38,516 nt of DNA from Candidatus Frankia alpina (lineage in GTDB: Bacteria > Actinomycetota > Actinomycetes > Frankiales > Frankiaceae), in the NCBI RefSeq assembly GCF_902806485.1, contig NZ_CADCWT010000020.1, positions 1-38,516 on the forward strand. Direction: 5' to 3'. Of this stretch, positions 10,368 through 18,820 are shown in pieces (positions within the stretch are counted from its first letter, which is position 1; the number at the start of each line of letters is the position of its first letter). The notes below the pieces were generated by a model. That model saw nothing but the letters and a program-made list of their open reading frames with translations. It ran no database searches and was not told the DNA's origin. The position numbers and the translations under genes were made by a program.

Positions 10368-11282
10368 ATGCGGGACCGATCCTCGGGAGCATGGGCGGGT
10401 CGTGGTGCCGGCCGGTCCGGGCGCCTCGCCCGGCCCCTCCTTCTCGTTCTGTCGACGGTATTCCTCTATACCGCCGTGACGGTGTCGTCCGGGTGGAATG
10501 CGTCGGCTGCCACGGCGTCGCGGCAGCGCACCCTGGCGGCGCTGGGCGACTCCTATTCCTCGGGCGAGGGCAGCCCCCCCTTCGACGTGCTCGCTCCCCG
10601 CTGTCGGCGTAGCAGCCAGGCGTGGCCGCGGCGGCTCGCCGCCATGGAGCCGTCGACCACCGTCGCGCTGTTCGCGGCGTGCTCCGGGGCGACCACGGAC
10701 GCCCTCAACGAGTCGTTCAAGGGCGAGCAGCCACAGTTGACCCAGTTGCGGCGGCTGCGTACCGCCCCGGATATCGTCACCATCACCATCGGCGGCAATG
10801 ATATCGGTTTTAGCAACGTAATCCTGAGCTGCTTCGCCTGGAAATGTTTCTGGGATGGCAAGGACAAGCGCGAACTGGATCACATCACCAAGGAACTCCC
10901 GGATGTCCTGAGCGCGAACTATGCGGCGGTGAAGGCGGCGGCGCCGCACTCCAGGATCGTCGTGGTCGGATATCCCGAAATATTCCCGAGCAGTCAACAC
11001 AAGAACACCTGTAAATGGCTGAGTAATACCGAACGACGCCAGCTCACCAGTCTGAACAGCCAGCTGAACCGGGTGATCCGGCGGGCGGCGGCCGACGCGG
11101 ACGTGGAGTACGTCGCGACCGACCGGACGCTGCGCGGCCACGAGATCTGCACCAAGGACTCCTGGGTGGCCCCGATCGGCCTGTTCCCGCCGGCCCGCGA
11201 CCTCAGCGCGCACCCGACCGCCCGCGGTCAGCAGGCCATCGCCACGGCGGTCGACCGCCGCCTCTCCACCGACCGCCGCTGA
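10368..11282 (+). CDS. Secreted SGNH-family esterase/lipase
   Basis: The protein begins with a basic stretch and a hydrophobic helix (about residues 22-40), then SAATA, which fits a signal peptide for export. The mature part has the SGNH blocks in order: GDSYSSGEG with the nucleophile Ser62 (block I), GGND at 142-145 (block III) and SAHPTARGQQA near the end with catalytic His282 (block V). Several Cys pairs could form disulfides, as in Streptomyces secreted lipases of this family. It should hydrolyse esters or lipids outside the cell; the natural substrate is unknown. ATG 10368 starts just before the charged N-region. It has no operon partner. Part of the 3' half uses less GC-rich third positions than the neighbours (around 10790-11040). 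Confidence 0.85.
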   Translation: MRDRSSGAWAGRGAGRSGRLARPLLLVLSTVFLYTAVTVSSGWNASAATASRQRTLAALGDSYSSGEGSPPFDVLAPRCRRSSQAWPRRLAAMEPSTTVALFAACSGATTDALNESFKGEQPQLTQLRRLRTAPDIVTITIGGNDIGFSNVILSCFAWKCFWDGKDKRELDHITKELPDVLSANYAAVKAAAPHSRIVVVGYPEIFPSSQHKNTCKWLSNTERRQLTSLNSQLNRVIRRAAADADVEYVATDRTLRGHEICTKDSWVAPIGLFPPARDLSAHPTARGQQAIATAVDRRLSTDRR

Positions 11283-11432
11283 CCCCACCTGCACCGTCAC
11301 CGCCACCCTCGCCCGCACCGCCACACCCTCGCCCGCACCGCCAGATGCGCGATGCGAAGGAGGCGAGGATAATCACGCACAGTACGCAGTCGGGCCTATG
11401 TCGGGTGTGCATGCCGGTGTGGTCACAGTCAT

Positions 11433-11463
11433 TTGACAGCGCGGTGAAGCTAGCTTTACCTAA
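11433..11463 (+). promoter_or_regulatory. Promoter with DtxR/IdeR-type iron box upstream of the FhuF-like gene
   Basis: A perfect TTGACA (-35) lies at 11433-11438. At 11445-11463 a 19-base site matches the DtxR/IdeR box TTAGGTTAGSCTAACCTAA at 14 of 19 positions by eye, with the right half ACCTAA intact. The box covers the expected -10 region, so a bound iron regulator would block polymerase. The predicted transcript would start at or next to ATG 11468, suggesting a leaderless mRNA. Confidence 0.7.
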
Positions 11464-11467
11464 GCTC

Positions 11468-12430
11468 ATGCTCGTGCCACTGCCGACTCCCGCGGCGCCG
11501 CGGGAGTCGGCCACCGAAGGCGGCGCCTCGACCCGCCGCTCCCCGCGGGAGTCCAGCGCGACCGCCGCGCAGGGAATCGTCCCGCATGATCTTGCCGGCA
11601 CGCTGGAACCTCGCAGCCTGTGTTACGGCGTGCCGACCGGCCCCGGCTGGGCGGACTGCGCCTTCCTCACCGAGCCGGGGGGAGTGACGCGGTCGCTGGC
11701 CCGGATCGCTCGGTCCCATCCCGGTGCCAGCCCCGAGGTCGCCGCCAGCTACCTGGCCAACTGGTACTCCGCCGCCGTCGTGGCGCCGGCCGTCGCCTCC
11801 TACATGCTGCTGCGACGAGTCCCGGACCTGAACCCGGCGCGGATGTCGCTGCGGGAGCTCGACAGCGGCTGGTACGACCGGACGGCGCTGCACGGACCCG
11901 CCGGGACGGTGCTGGCCGACGCCCGGGCAGTCGCGGGCGGCGCCCACCCCGCGAGGCCACCTGACGAGCCCGCGAGGCCACCCGACGAGGGGGCGGACCG
12001 GGTGGTCGGTGATCTCGCCGCGCTGCGGGGAGTCCTCGCGGACGAGATCCTCACCCATCTGGGGCCCTTCGTCCGGGAGCTGCGGGGGCGGGTCCGACTC
12101 GGCTATCCGGCCCTCTGGGGAGCGGTGGCCGCCCAGTGCGCACGCGCCTTCCTGCTGACCGAGCGAGCCACCGGCGACCCCGACGCGGGACGGGACGAGG
12201 CCGACGCCTTCTTCGAACGGGCGGCCCCGACCATGCGCGCCCGCCCGCGCTGGCACGAATTCGTCCATCGCGGCCGGCCCTACACCGGGATGCGCTGCGG
12301 ATCCTGCTGCCTCGCGCACCGCCTCGGCGACGAGTACTGCACGACCTGTCCCTTCACCGACGACATCGAACGGGAGCGACGCATGCGCGCCTGGATAGAT
12401 ACGCAGGGTCACGGAGCACTTGCGGTATGA
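11468..12430 (+). CDS. FhuF-like ferric iron (siderophore) reductase
   Basis: The C-terminus has CGSCCLAHRLGDEYCTTCPF (Cys277, 280, 281, 291, 294), the CC-x9-CxxC cluster that binds the [2Fe-2S] centre in FhuF-type ferric reductases. Upstream is a helical domain with SYLANWYSAAVVAPAVASYMLL, typical of this family. The likely role is to reduce ferric siderophore complexes in the cytoplasm to release iron. The start is placed at ATG 11468, because a promoter with an iron box ends at 11463. GTG 11474 is an alternative; the longer open frame from 11345 would run through the promoter. The N-terminal 40 residues are Pro/Ser/Arg-rich and not conserved. Iron repression by a DtxR/IdeR regulator is inferred from the box. 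No siderophore transporter lies next to it. Confidence 0.8.
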   Translation: MLVPLPTPAAPRESATEGGASTRRSPRESSATAAQGIVPHDLAGTLEPRSLCYGVPTGPGWADCAFLTEPGGVTRSLARIARSHPGASPEVAASYLANWYSAAVVAPAVASYMLLRRVPDLNPARMSLRELDSGWYDRTALHGPAGTVLADARAVAGGAHPARPPDEPARPPDEGADRVVGDLAALRGVLADEILTHLGPFVRELRGRVRLGYPALWGAVAAQCARAFLLTERATGDPDAGRDEADAFFERAAPTMRARPRWHEFVHRGRPYTGMRCGSCCLAHRLGDEYCTTCPFTDDIERERRMRAWIDTQGHGALAV

Positions 12431-12932
12431 CCAGTGCCCGGCACGCGCTTCAGCGACGACAGACGTAAAGTGGTTAACCGAATGCACTGGGTCTGACAAT
12501 GCGCGAGATCCTTCGAGCATCGACGACGATACGTAACATCAAAACAGCAAAGCGATGCGCATGTGGCGCCAATCACAACAGAAGGCACCCCGCCATCGAC
12601 TACCGTGAGTAGTGACGAGGGAGAGCCTGTCGGGGCGGGAGACCGCCTCGCGGGCGGCCCTCACGGCCCCGAGCGGGCGGGCGGCGACGGCGCCGCGCAG
12701 CTCGAGTCGTTCTGCTCTTGGCGGAACGACGTGACGGAATCATGGCTGGTCGGCCACGGTTGCCCTAAGCGTCTCCGCTGGTCGGGCCGGCAGTTGAGTC
12801 GGTCCTCCGTCCTCGACGATGAGGGCGGAGCCGGCGGGTAGGTTTCTGTTCGATGCGTGAGGACATGCCTCGGCGGAGCTAGCATGCGGATACCGGCTGT
12901 CGTGTGGTCGGTCGCAGCTCGAAGGAGCGCAC
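12431..12932 (+). other. Long intergenic region before clpC
   Basis: This 502-base stretch is clearly less GC-rich than the genes around it (for example 12530-12600). An open frame at 12563-12841 has poor codon bias and no recognisable motif, so I do not call it. A ggttaacc palindrome is at 12472-12479. A 10-bp GC hairpin (12805-12814 with 12821-12830, one G-U pair, loop gacgat) lies about 100 bases before clpC. A possible -10 (tagcat, 12880-12885) has no clear -35. I found no full CIRCE, HAIR or ClgR-type operator. Confidence 0.5.
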
Positions 12933-15437
12933 ATGTTCGAGAGATTCACCGACCGGGCACGTCGGGTCGTCGTCCTGGCCCAAGAAGAGGCCAGGATGCT
13001 CAACCACAACTACATCGGGACCGAGCACATCCTGCTCGGCCTGATCCACGAGGGCGAGGGCGTCGCCGCCAAGGCCCTCGAGTCCCTCGGCATCTCCCTT
13101 GAGGGTGTGCGGTCTCAGGTCGAGGAGATCATCGGCCAGGGCCAGCAGGCACCGAGCGGGCACATCCCGTTCACCCCGCGTGCGAAGAAGGTCCTGGAGC
13201 TGTCGCTCCGGGAGGCCCTCCAGCTCGGCCACAACTACATCGGGACCGAACACATCCTGCTCGGCCTGATCCGCGAGGGCGAGGGCGTCGCCGCTCAGGT
13301 GCTCGTGAAGCTGGGCGCGGACCTCAACCGCGTGCGCCAGCAGGTCATCCAGCTCCTGTCCGGCTACCAGGGCAAGGGCGAGACGGCCACCTCCGGCGCT
13401 CCGGCCGAGGGCACCCCGTCCACCTCGCTGGTGCTCGACCAGTTCGGCCGCAACCTCACCGCGGCGGCGCGCGAGTCCAAACTCGACCCGGTCATCGGGC
13501 GCGAGAAGGAGATCGAGCGCGTCATGCAGGTGCTGTCGCGTCGGACCAAGAACAACCCGGTCCTGATCGGCGAGCCCGGCGTCGGCAAGACCGCCGTCGT
13601 CGAGGGCCTGGCGCAGGCGATCGTCAAGGGCGAGGTGCCCGAGACCCTGAAGGACAAGCAGCTCTACACCCTCGATCTCGGCGCTCTGGTCGCCGGGTCC
13701 CGCTACCGCGGTGACTTCGAGGAGCGGCTGAAGAAGGTCCTCAAGGAGATCCGCACCCGCGGCGACATCATCCTGTTCATCGACGAGCTGCACACGCTGG
13801 TCGGCGCGGGCGCCGCCGAGGGCGCGATCGACGCCGCGTCGATCCTCAAGCCGATGCTCGCCCGCGGTGAGCTGCAGACGATCGGTGCCACCACCCTCGA
13901 CGAGTACCGCAAGCACCTGGAAAAGGATGCCGCGCTCGAGCGCCGCTTCCAGCCGATCCAGGTCGCGGAGCCGTCGGTGGCGCACACCATCGAGATCCTC
14001 AAGGGCCTGCGCGACCGGTACGAGGCGCACCACCGCGTCTCGATCACCGATGCCGCCCTGGTCGCCGCCGCCTCCCTGGCCGACCGGTACATCTCGGACC
14101 GTTTCCTGCCGGACAAGGCGATCGACCTGATCGACGAGGCCGGCTCCCGGATGCGCATCCGCCGGATGACCGCGCCGCCGGACCTGCGTGAGTTCGACGA
14201 GCGCATCGCGGGCGTCCGCCGGGACAAGGAGTCCGCGATCGACGCGCAGGACTTCGAGAAGGCCGCCTCCCTGCGGGACAAGGAGAAGACCCTCCTGTCC
14301 GAGAAGGCGAAGCGGGAGAAGGAGTGGAAGGCCGGCGACATGGACGTCGTCGCCGAAGTCGGCGACGAGGAGATCGCCGAGGTCCTCGCGATCTGGACCG
14401 GTATCCCCGTCTTCAAGCTCACCGAGGAGGAGACCGCGCGTCTGCTCCGCATGGAGGACGAGCTGCACCGGCGGGTCATCGGCCAGCAGCAGGCCATCAA
14501 GGCCGTCTCCCAGGCGATCCGGCGTACCCGCGCCGGGCTGAAGGACCCCAAGCGTCCCGGCGGGTCGTTCATCTTCGCGGGCCCGTCTGGTGTCGGTAAG
14601 ACCGAGCTGTCCAAGACGCTCGCCGAGTTCCTCTTCGGTGACGAGGACGCGCTCATCCAGCTCGACATGTCCGAGTACATGGAGAAGCACACCGTCTCGC
14701 GGCTGGTGGGCTCCCCGCCCGGATACGTCGGCTACGAGGAGGGCGGCCAGCTCACCGAGCGGGTGCGGCGCAAGCCGTTCTCGGTCGTCCTGTTCGACGA
14801 GGTCGAGAAGGCCCACCCCGACGTCTTCAACACGCTCCTACAGATCCTGGAGGACGGTCGCCTGACCGACTCCCAGGGCCGGCTGGTCGACTTCAAGAAC
14901 ACCGTCCTGATCATGACGTCGAACCTGGGCACCCGGGACATCTCCAAGGGCCCCGGTATCGGCTTCGCCACCGGTCAGGGCGCCGTCGACTACGAACGGA
15001 TGAAGGCGAGGGTCCAGGACGAGCTCAAGCAGCACTTCCGGCCGGAGTTCCTCAACCGGATCGACGACATCATCGTCTTCCACCAGCTCTCCGAGAACGA
15101 GATCATCCAGATCGTCGATCTCATGCTGGCCCGGGTGGACATCCAGCTCAAGGACAAGGACATGGCCCTGGAGCTGACGTCGGCCGCCAAGGCGCTGCTG
15201 GCGAAGAAGGGTTACGACCCCGTGCTCGGCGCCCGGCCGCTGCGCCGGACGATCCAGCGCGAGATCGAGGACGTCCTGTCTGAGAAGATCCTGTACGGCA
15301 CGCTCAAGCCGGGCGAGATCGTCGTCGGCGACGTCGAAGGCGAGGGGGACGACGCCAAGTTCGTCTTCCGCGGCGAGACCAAGCCGACCCAGGTTCCGGA
15401 CGCGCCGCCGATCGACCTCGCCAAGTCCAGCGAGTAG
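12933..15437 (+). CDS. clpC: ATP-dependent Clp protease ATP-binding subunit ClpC
   Basis: This AAA+ unfoldase feeds substrates to ClpP. Residues 1-145 hold two Clp-N repeats (each with [13 protein letters not shown]). D1 has Walker A GEPGVGKT at 213-220 and Walker B LFIDELHT. The middle coiled-coil region has a UVR-like motif ([16 protein letters not shown]). D2 has Walker A GPSGVGKT at 550-557 and Walker [14 protein letters not shown]. At 834 residues it has full family length. ATG 12933 follows a good RBS (gaaggag at 12920-12926). Codon bias is strong and regular, fitting high expression. A hairpin terminator lies just downstream. In many actinobacteria lysS and lsr2 precede clpC; here an FhuF-like gene and a 500-base gap stand there instead. 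Confidence 0.98.
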   Translation: MFERFTDRARRVVVLAQEEARMLNHNYIGTEHILLGLIHEGEGVAAKALESLGISLEGVRSQVEEIIGQGQQAPSGHIPFTPRAKKVLELSLREALQLGHNYIGTEHILLGLIREGEGVAAQVLVKLGADLNRVRQQVIQLLSGYQGKGETATSGAPAEGTPSTSLVLDQFGRNLTAAARESKLDPVIGREKEIERVMQVLSRRTKNNPVLIGEPGVGKTAVVEGLAQAIVKGEVPETLKDKQLYTLDLGALVAGSRYRGDFEERLKKVLKEIRTRGDIILFIDELHTLVGAGAAEGAIDAASILKPMLARGELQTIGATTLDEYRKHLEKDAALERRFQPIQVAEPSVAHTIEILKGLRDRYEAHHRVSITDAALVAAASLADRYISDRFLPDKAIDLIDEAGSRMRIRRMTAPPDLREFDERIAGVRRDKESAIDAQDFEKAASLRDKEKTLLSEKAKREKEWKAGDMDVVAEVGDEEIAEVLAIWTGIPVFKLTEEETARLLRMEDELHRRVIGQQQAIKAVSQAIRRTRAGLKDPKRPGGSFIFAGPSGVGKTELSKTLAEFLFGDEDALIQLDMSEYMEKHTVSRLVGSPPGYVGYEEGGQLTERVRRKPFSVVLFDEVEKAHPDVFNTLLQILEDGRLTDSQGRLVDFKNTVLIMTSNLGTRDISKGPGIGFATGQGAVDYERMKARVQDELKQHFRPEFLNRIDDIIVFHQLSENEIIQIVDLMLARVDIQLKDKDMALELTSAAKALLAKKGYDPVLGARPLRRTIQREIEDVLSEKILYGTLKPGEIVVGDVEGEGDDAKFVFRGETKPTQVPDAPPIDLAKSSE

Positions 15438-15474
15438 CACCACCGGCGCGCAACCAGCGCCGTCGGCCCGCGGG

Positions 15475-15508
15475 TGAGCCTCGGAATCCCACCAGGTTCC
15501 GGGGCTCA
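15475..15508 (+). terminator. Terminator hairpin after clpC
   Basis: A 12-bp stem (15475-15486 with 15497-15508, one G-U pair) with a 10-base loop starts 38 bases after the clpC stop. It can also serve the convergent TauE-like gene, whose stop is at 15535. Confidence 0.75.
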
Positions 15509-15534
15509 TCTGTCGGGTCAGCTACAGGTTCGGG

Positions 15535-16243
15535 TCAGGTGTAGGCATCCCAGGCGAGGCTCGCGGCGAGACCGAGTGCGGCCAGCCCGATGAGTACCCG
15601 TAGAGCGTCGCTCGGCAGCCGGCGCACGATCAGCGGCCCGGCCGCGCCGCCGATCAGCAGGCCGACGGCCAGCGGCGCCACCGCTGCCCAGTGCACCGGT
15701 CCGAAGACCGCGAACCCCGACGACACGTTCTTGATCGCGTTGACCCGAGCCAGCGGCTCGGGAATCGCCACCGCCAGCACGGCGAGCAGCGCCACGCCGC
15801 CGCCAGCGCCGAAGTAGCCCAGGTAGATCCCCCGCGGCGAGCACCGCCGCGCCGCCCTCGGCCGGCGCTTCGACCCGCCGGGTGAGGATCCGGGGTTGCG
15901 CCCACAGCAGCACGGCCGCCCCGGCGATCAGCACCGGCACCGCGCGCTCGAACGTCCGCTCCGGCAGCGTCAGCAGCAGGACGGCGCCCACCGCCCCGCC
16001 GGCGAGGGTCATCACCGCGAACCGGGCGGCGGCCTGGCCCGCAAGTTCGGGCCGCGACCCGGCGGCCGCGCCCACCGCCACGAACAGCAGCGCCGTCGTG
16101 TTGGTGACGTTCGCCGCCAGCGGCGGCAGCCCGGTGGCGAGCAGCGCGGGGTAGGAAACGAGCGACGCCAGCCCGGCAACGGTGCTGGTGATGCCGGCCA
16201 GCACGCCGGCGCCGAGCAGCAGGGCGGCGTCGGCGGCAGTCAT
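15535..16243 (-). pseudogene. TauE/SafE-family permease (DUF81), frameshifted
   Basis: Read on the minus strand, ATG 16243 opens MTAADAALLLGAGVLAGITS, then NVTNTTALLFVAVGAAAGS, the first half of a TauE/SafE membrane protein with several helices. After residue about 136 the frame derails into Arg-rich sequence. The correct continuation, IYLGYFGAGGGVALLAVLAV and NAIKNVSSGFAVFGPV, lies in the next frame and runs to the stop at 15535. The break is in a run of five C (15829-15833, G5 on the coding strand); with four, the protein would be intact at 235 residues, near the normal family length. Such proteins export sulfite, sulfoacetate or similar anions. Either a real null allele or a homopolymer error explains the break. 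Confidence 0.8.
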
Positions 16244-16355
16244 GGTCGCTCCCCGGTCACCCGTCCCCGGGACAGCGGGCGGATGCGCCGTCCCCGGACA
16301 GTAAGGGTCCACGGGTCGGGTGCCGGCGGCGCCTGAACGTCGGCTAACCCACACC

Positions 16356-17957
16356 ATGTTCGGTCGACGGGCGGCCGCAGGCCATGACACCATGCTTGAT
16401 GCCGTGGCAAGCAGGCCCACGGCGTCGGACATCAGGATCGGATATCAGGCGGGATCGGGTGGAGTGACCGGCGGTGCCAAGGAAGCCTACGGCGTCCATC
16501 TGGCCTTCGGCGCCGACCCGGCGACGGCCATGGTCGTCTCCTGGCTGACCCGCGGCCCCGTCACCCGGCCCGCGGTGCGCTGCCGTGCCGGGCCCGGCAC
16601 GTCCGGCGAGGCGGTCCCGGCGAACACCCGTTCCTATCGGGATGTCCACACCGGCGAGACCGTCTTCGCCCATCACGCGCCCCTGTCCGGGCTCCGGCCG
16701 GCCACGGACTACGCCTTCGCGGTCGAGCACGACGGCCGCCCGCAGGCGGCGGACGGTTCGTTCCGTACGGCGCCGGGGTCGCGGGCCGCCTTCAGCTTCA
16801 CCTTCTTCGGCGATCAGGGCACCGATCGGCCGTACGACCCGTTCGGCTCGCCCGCCTCCGGGTACGCCGTGGCCGGCGTCGAGCGGTGCGCGCCCCTGTT
16901 CGCGCTCGCGGGCGGAAATCTGTCCTACGCCAACCAGCGTGAGGACCCCGTGCGGACCTGGTCTGACTGGTTCACGATGATCAGCGCGTCCGCGCGGCTA
17001 CGGCCGTGGCTGCCGTGCGTCGGTAACCACGAGATCGAGCGGGGAAACGGGGCACTGGGGCTCGCGGCCTACCAGACCTACTTCGAGCTGCCGCCGAACA
17101 GGGAAGAAAACTACCTTGCGGGCCTGTGGTACGCCTTCACCGTCGGCGCGGTCCGCTTCGTGGTGCTCAGCGCCGACGACGTCTGCTACCAGAACAGCGG
17201 CCCGATCTACCTGCGCGGGTTCAGCGCCGGCCGGCAGACCGCCTGGCTCGCACGGACCCTGAAGCAGGCCCGCGCCGACCCGGGCATCGACTGGATCGTG
17301 GTCGCCATGCACCATACGGCCCTGTCCACCTCGGCCGATCACAACGACGCCGACCTGGGCATCCGGGAGGCCTGGCTGCCGCTGTTCGACCGTCACGCAG
17401 TGGACCTCGTGCTCTACAGGCACGAGCACCACTACGAACGCAGCCACCCGGTGCGAGGCGCCGTCCCCGGCAGCAGGACCCTCGTCCCCCGGCCGGTTGC
17501 GGGGGCGGCCGGGGCCGGGGATCCGGACGAGTCCGGCGGCGCCGTCGTCGACACGTCGGCGGGAACGGTCCATCTGATGGTGGGCACCGGGGGCTCGTCG
17601 TCGCCGTCCGCGGACACGCTGCTGGATCCGCCCGCCGGACGGATCGTGGTCGGGGTCCGCGACCACGAACCGGGGCGCCGGCGCCGGCCCGCCGTCCACG
17701 AGCTCGAGGACGCGTCCTGGTTGGCCTTCCGAGCACCCGATCACCCCTACGCGTTCGCCGGGTTCGAGGTGGATCCCGGCGAGCCGGGCGGGATGACCCG
17801 CATTCGGGTGACCGCATACGACTCGAGTTCCCCCGACCCGGTGCCGTTCGACCAGGTGACGCTGGTCCGACCCAGAACCGCCGCGGCACCGACCGCCTTC
17901 CGTGACGAAAAGCGCTCCGGCCACGCCGCCGACCCGAATAAACGTCACACCTGGTGA
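16356..17957 (+). CDS. Purple-acid-phosphatase-like metallophosphoesterase with altered active site
   Basis: An N-terminal fibronectin-III-like domain (GVHLAFGADPATAMVVSWLT...) is followed by a calcineurin-like phosphoesterase domain, the layout of purple acid phosphatases. Metal motifs, numbered from this start: GDQG (153), GNHE (223-226), AMHHT (319-320) and HEHHYER (356-362). Two key positions differ. Motif II, normally GD-x-x-Y, reads GNLSYA (Asn188 for the metal-bridging Asp). The last motif, normally GHxH, reads RHEH (Arg355 for Gly). Both changes fit single G-to-A substitutions (codons 16917-16919 and 17418-17420). Activity may be reduced or lost. No signal peptide is evident. The start is uncertain: GTG 16320 and ATG 16392 are in frame and none has a good RBS. 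It is divergent from the TauE-like gene. Confidence 0.78.
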   Translation: MFGRRAAAGHDTMLDAVASRPTASDIRIGYQAGSGGVTGGAKEAYGVHLAFGADPATAMVVSWLTRGPVTRPAVRCRAGPGTSGEAVPANTRSYRDVHTGETVFAHHAPLSGLRPATDYAFAVEHDGRPQAADGSFRTAPGSRAAFSFTFFGDQGTDRPYDPFGSPASGYAVAGVERCAPLFALAGGNLSYANQREDPVRTWSDWFTMISASARLRPWLPCVGNHEIERGNGALGLAAYQTYFELPPNREENYLAGLWYAFTVGAVRFVVLSADDVCYQNSGPIYLRGFSAGRQTAWLARTLKQARADPGIDWIVVAMHHTALSTSADHNDADLGIREAWLPLFDRHAVDLVLYRHEHHYERSHPVRGAVPGSRTLVPRPVAGAAGAGDPDESGGAVVDTSAGTVHLMVGTGGSSSPSADTLLDPPAGRIVVGVRDHEPGRRRRPAVHELEDASWLAFRAPDHPYAFAGFEVDPGEPGGMTRIRVTAYDSSSPDPVPFDQVTLVRPRTAAAPTAFRDEKRSGHAADPNKRHTW

Positions 17958-18488
17958 AGGAGGCTCCTCCACCCGCCGGCGCGAAGAGATGATCTCCGGA
18001 AGCTCACCCGAACGCCTTTCGCCGGAACAGCCCGGCCACTCCCGCCCGGCGGCAGGCGCCCACTCGACGGCGCGCCGCGAAACCAGAACGGTCCGCCGCA
18101 CATGCCGCTGCACGCCACGTCGGCGGATGCAGCCGACGAAAAGCCGCCGACGGCGTCGGCGCTCCCGGCTCCGGCGCCCGCACCGGGAGTTCGGATCACT
18201 CGGACCGGGATGATTTTTTGGCCTTCCGCTGGACTGACCGAGGTTCGAGGAATAACTTTTCGCCAGTAGGCAGTAATTGGTCGACTACACGATCATTGTC
18301 CACTGGTGGCAAACCGGGGGGACGTCCATTGTCGAGGAAGCAGAGGACGCCGGGTGGGGGCAGCTCATCCCGCCCATGCGTCAAAACCCGGTCATCCATT
18401 GACCGGCAGCATTGCCCGACAGGAAAACAACGCCGGTCCCGCCACCTCTCGAAGGCCAATCGTGCACCGGCAAACCGGGCACGGAGGA
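17958..18488 (+). other. Intergenic region after the phosphatase-like gene
   Basis: This 531-base stretch has no open frame with convincing codon bias; the part from 18210 to 18480 is less GC-rich than its surroundings. It contains a ggagg-ct-cctcc repeat at about 17958-17969, a gccgac-ggc-gtcggc hairpin (18146-18160) and the terminator-like element at 18162-18219. The open frame that starts with TTG 18218 becomes protein-like only from about 18530. Confidence 0.45.
18162..18219 (+). terminator. Hairpin followed by T6, probable intrinsic terminator
   Basis: A 7-bp pairing (ctcccgg 18162-18168 with ccgggag 18183-18189) competes with a longer one (18164-18173 with 18200-18208). A run of six T at 18214-18219 follows; T runs are rare in this GC-rich window, which supports the call. 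Confidence 0.6.
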
Positions 18489-18820
18489 ATGAACATCGTC
18501 GGGCCCGATGGAATACTCGGGCGCGCCGCGGGACGACCGTCGCCCTGCGGACCCTGCTCGACGCGTTGCGCAGCCCCAAGGCGTTCGATCAGGTCGTCCA
18601 CACGGTGCCGATCATGCCTGGCGTGATCGGCTGTGCGCCTCGGGCGGTCCGATCGGACCCTGCGCCATGGGAAACGAGCCGTGCCGATCCCGCGGAGCCG
18701 GTCGAGCCCAGCATCGAGATCGTCTGGACCGCGGCGACGCAGGGCGCCGGCGTACTGCGGCTGGCCCCCGTCCGAGGCGCCGGGATGCTCGAGGTCCAGT
18801 TCCCGGACCTGCGGCCATGA
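18489..18820 (+). pseudogene. Small unknown protein, probably frameshifted
   Basis: The protein-like part is in the frame ending with TGA 18820: VALRTLLDALRSPKAFDQVV, then IMPGVIGCAPRAV and SIEIVWTAATQGAGVLRLAP. It has normal codon bias but no start codon near its beginning in that frame. A plausible start, ATG 18489 with ggagg just before it, reads MNIVGPDGILGRAAGR in another frame, so one indel near 18530 would join them into a protein of about 110 residues. The RBS-to-ATG spacing (1 base) is too short to be ideal. I do not recognise the family. The stop overlaps the next gene start (ccATGAatcg), which ties the two genes together. Confidence 0.45.

Noticed and set aside
11398..11436. Leader peptide (12 codons from an ATG) before the FhuF-like gene
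   Set aside because: It would lie upstream of the predicted promoter -10, and there is no attenuator hairpin.
12791..12830. HspR-type (HAIR) operator before clpC
   Set aside because: Only a ttgagt half-site is present; the matching right half is missing.
12563..12841. Open frame of 92 codons before clpC
   Set aside because: Irregular third-position bias, no RBS, no recognisable motif; it lies in a likely regulatory gap.
12879..14816. Long minus-strand frame opposite clpC
   Set aside because: Shadow of the highly conserved clpC codons; Asp/Leu/Gly-rich with no domain.
18508..18816. N-terminal extension of the 18817 gene from ATG 18508
   Set aside because: This stretch is Arg/Gly-rich shadow sequence; the real coding frame there is the small protein ending at 18820.
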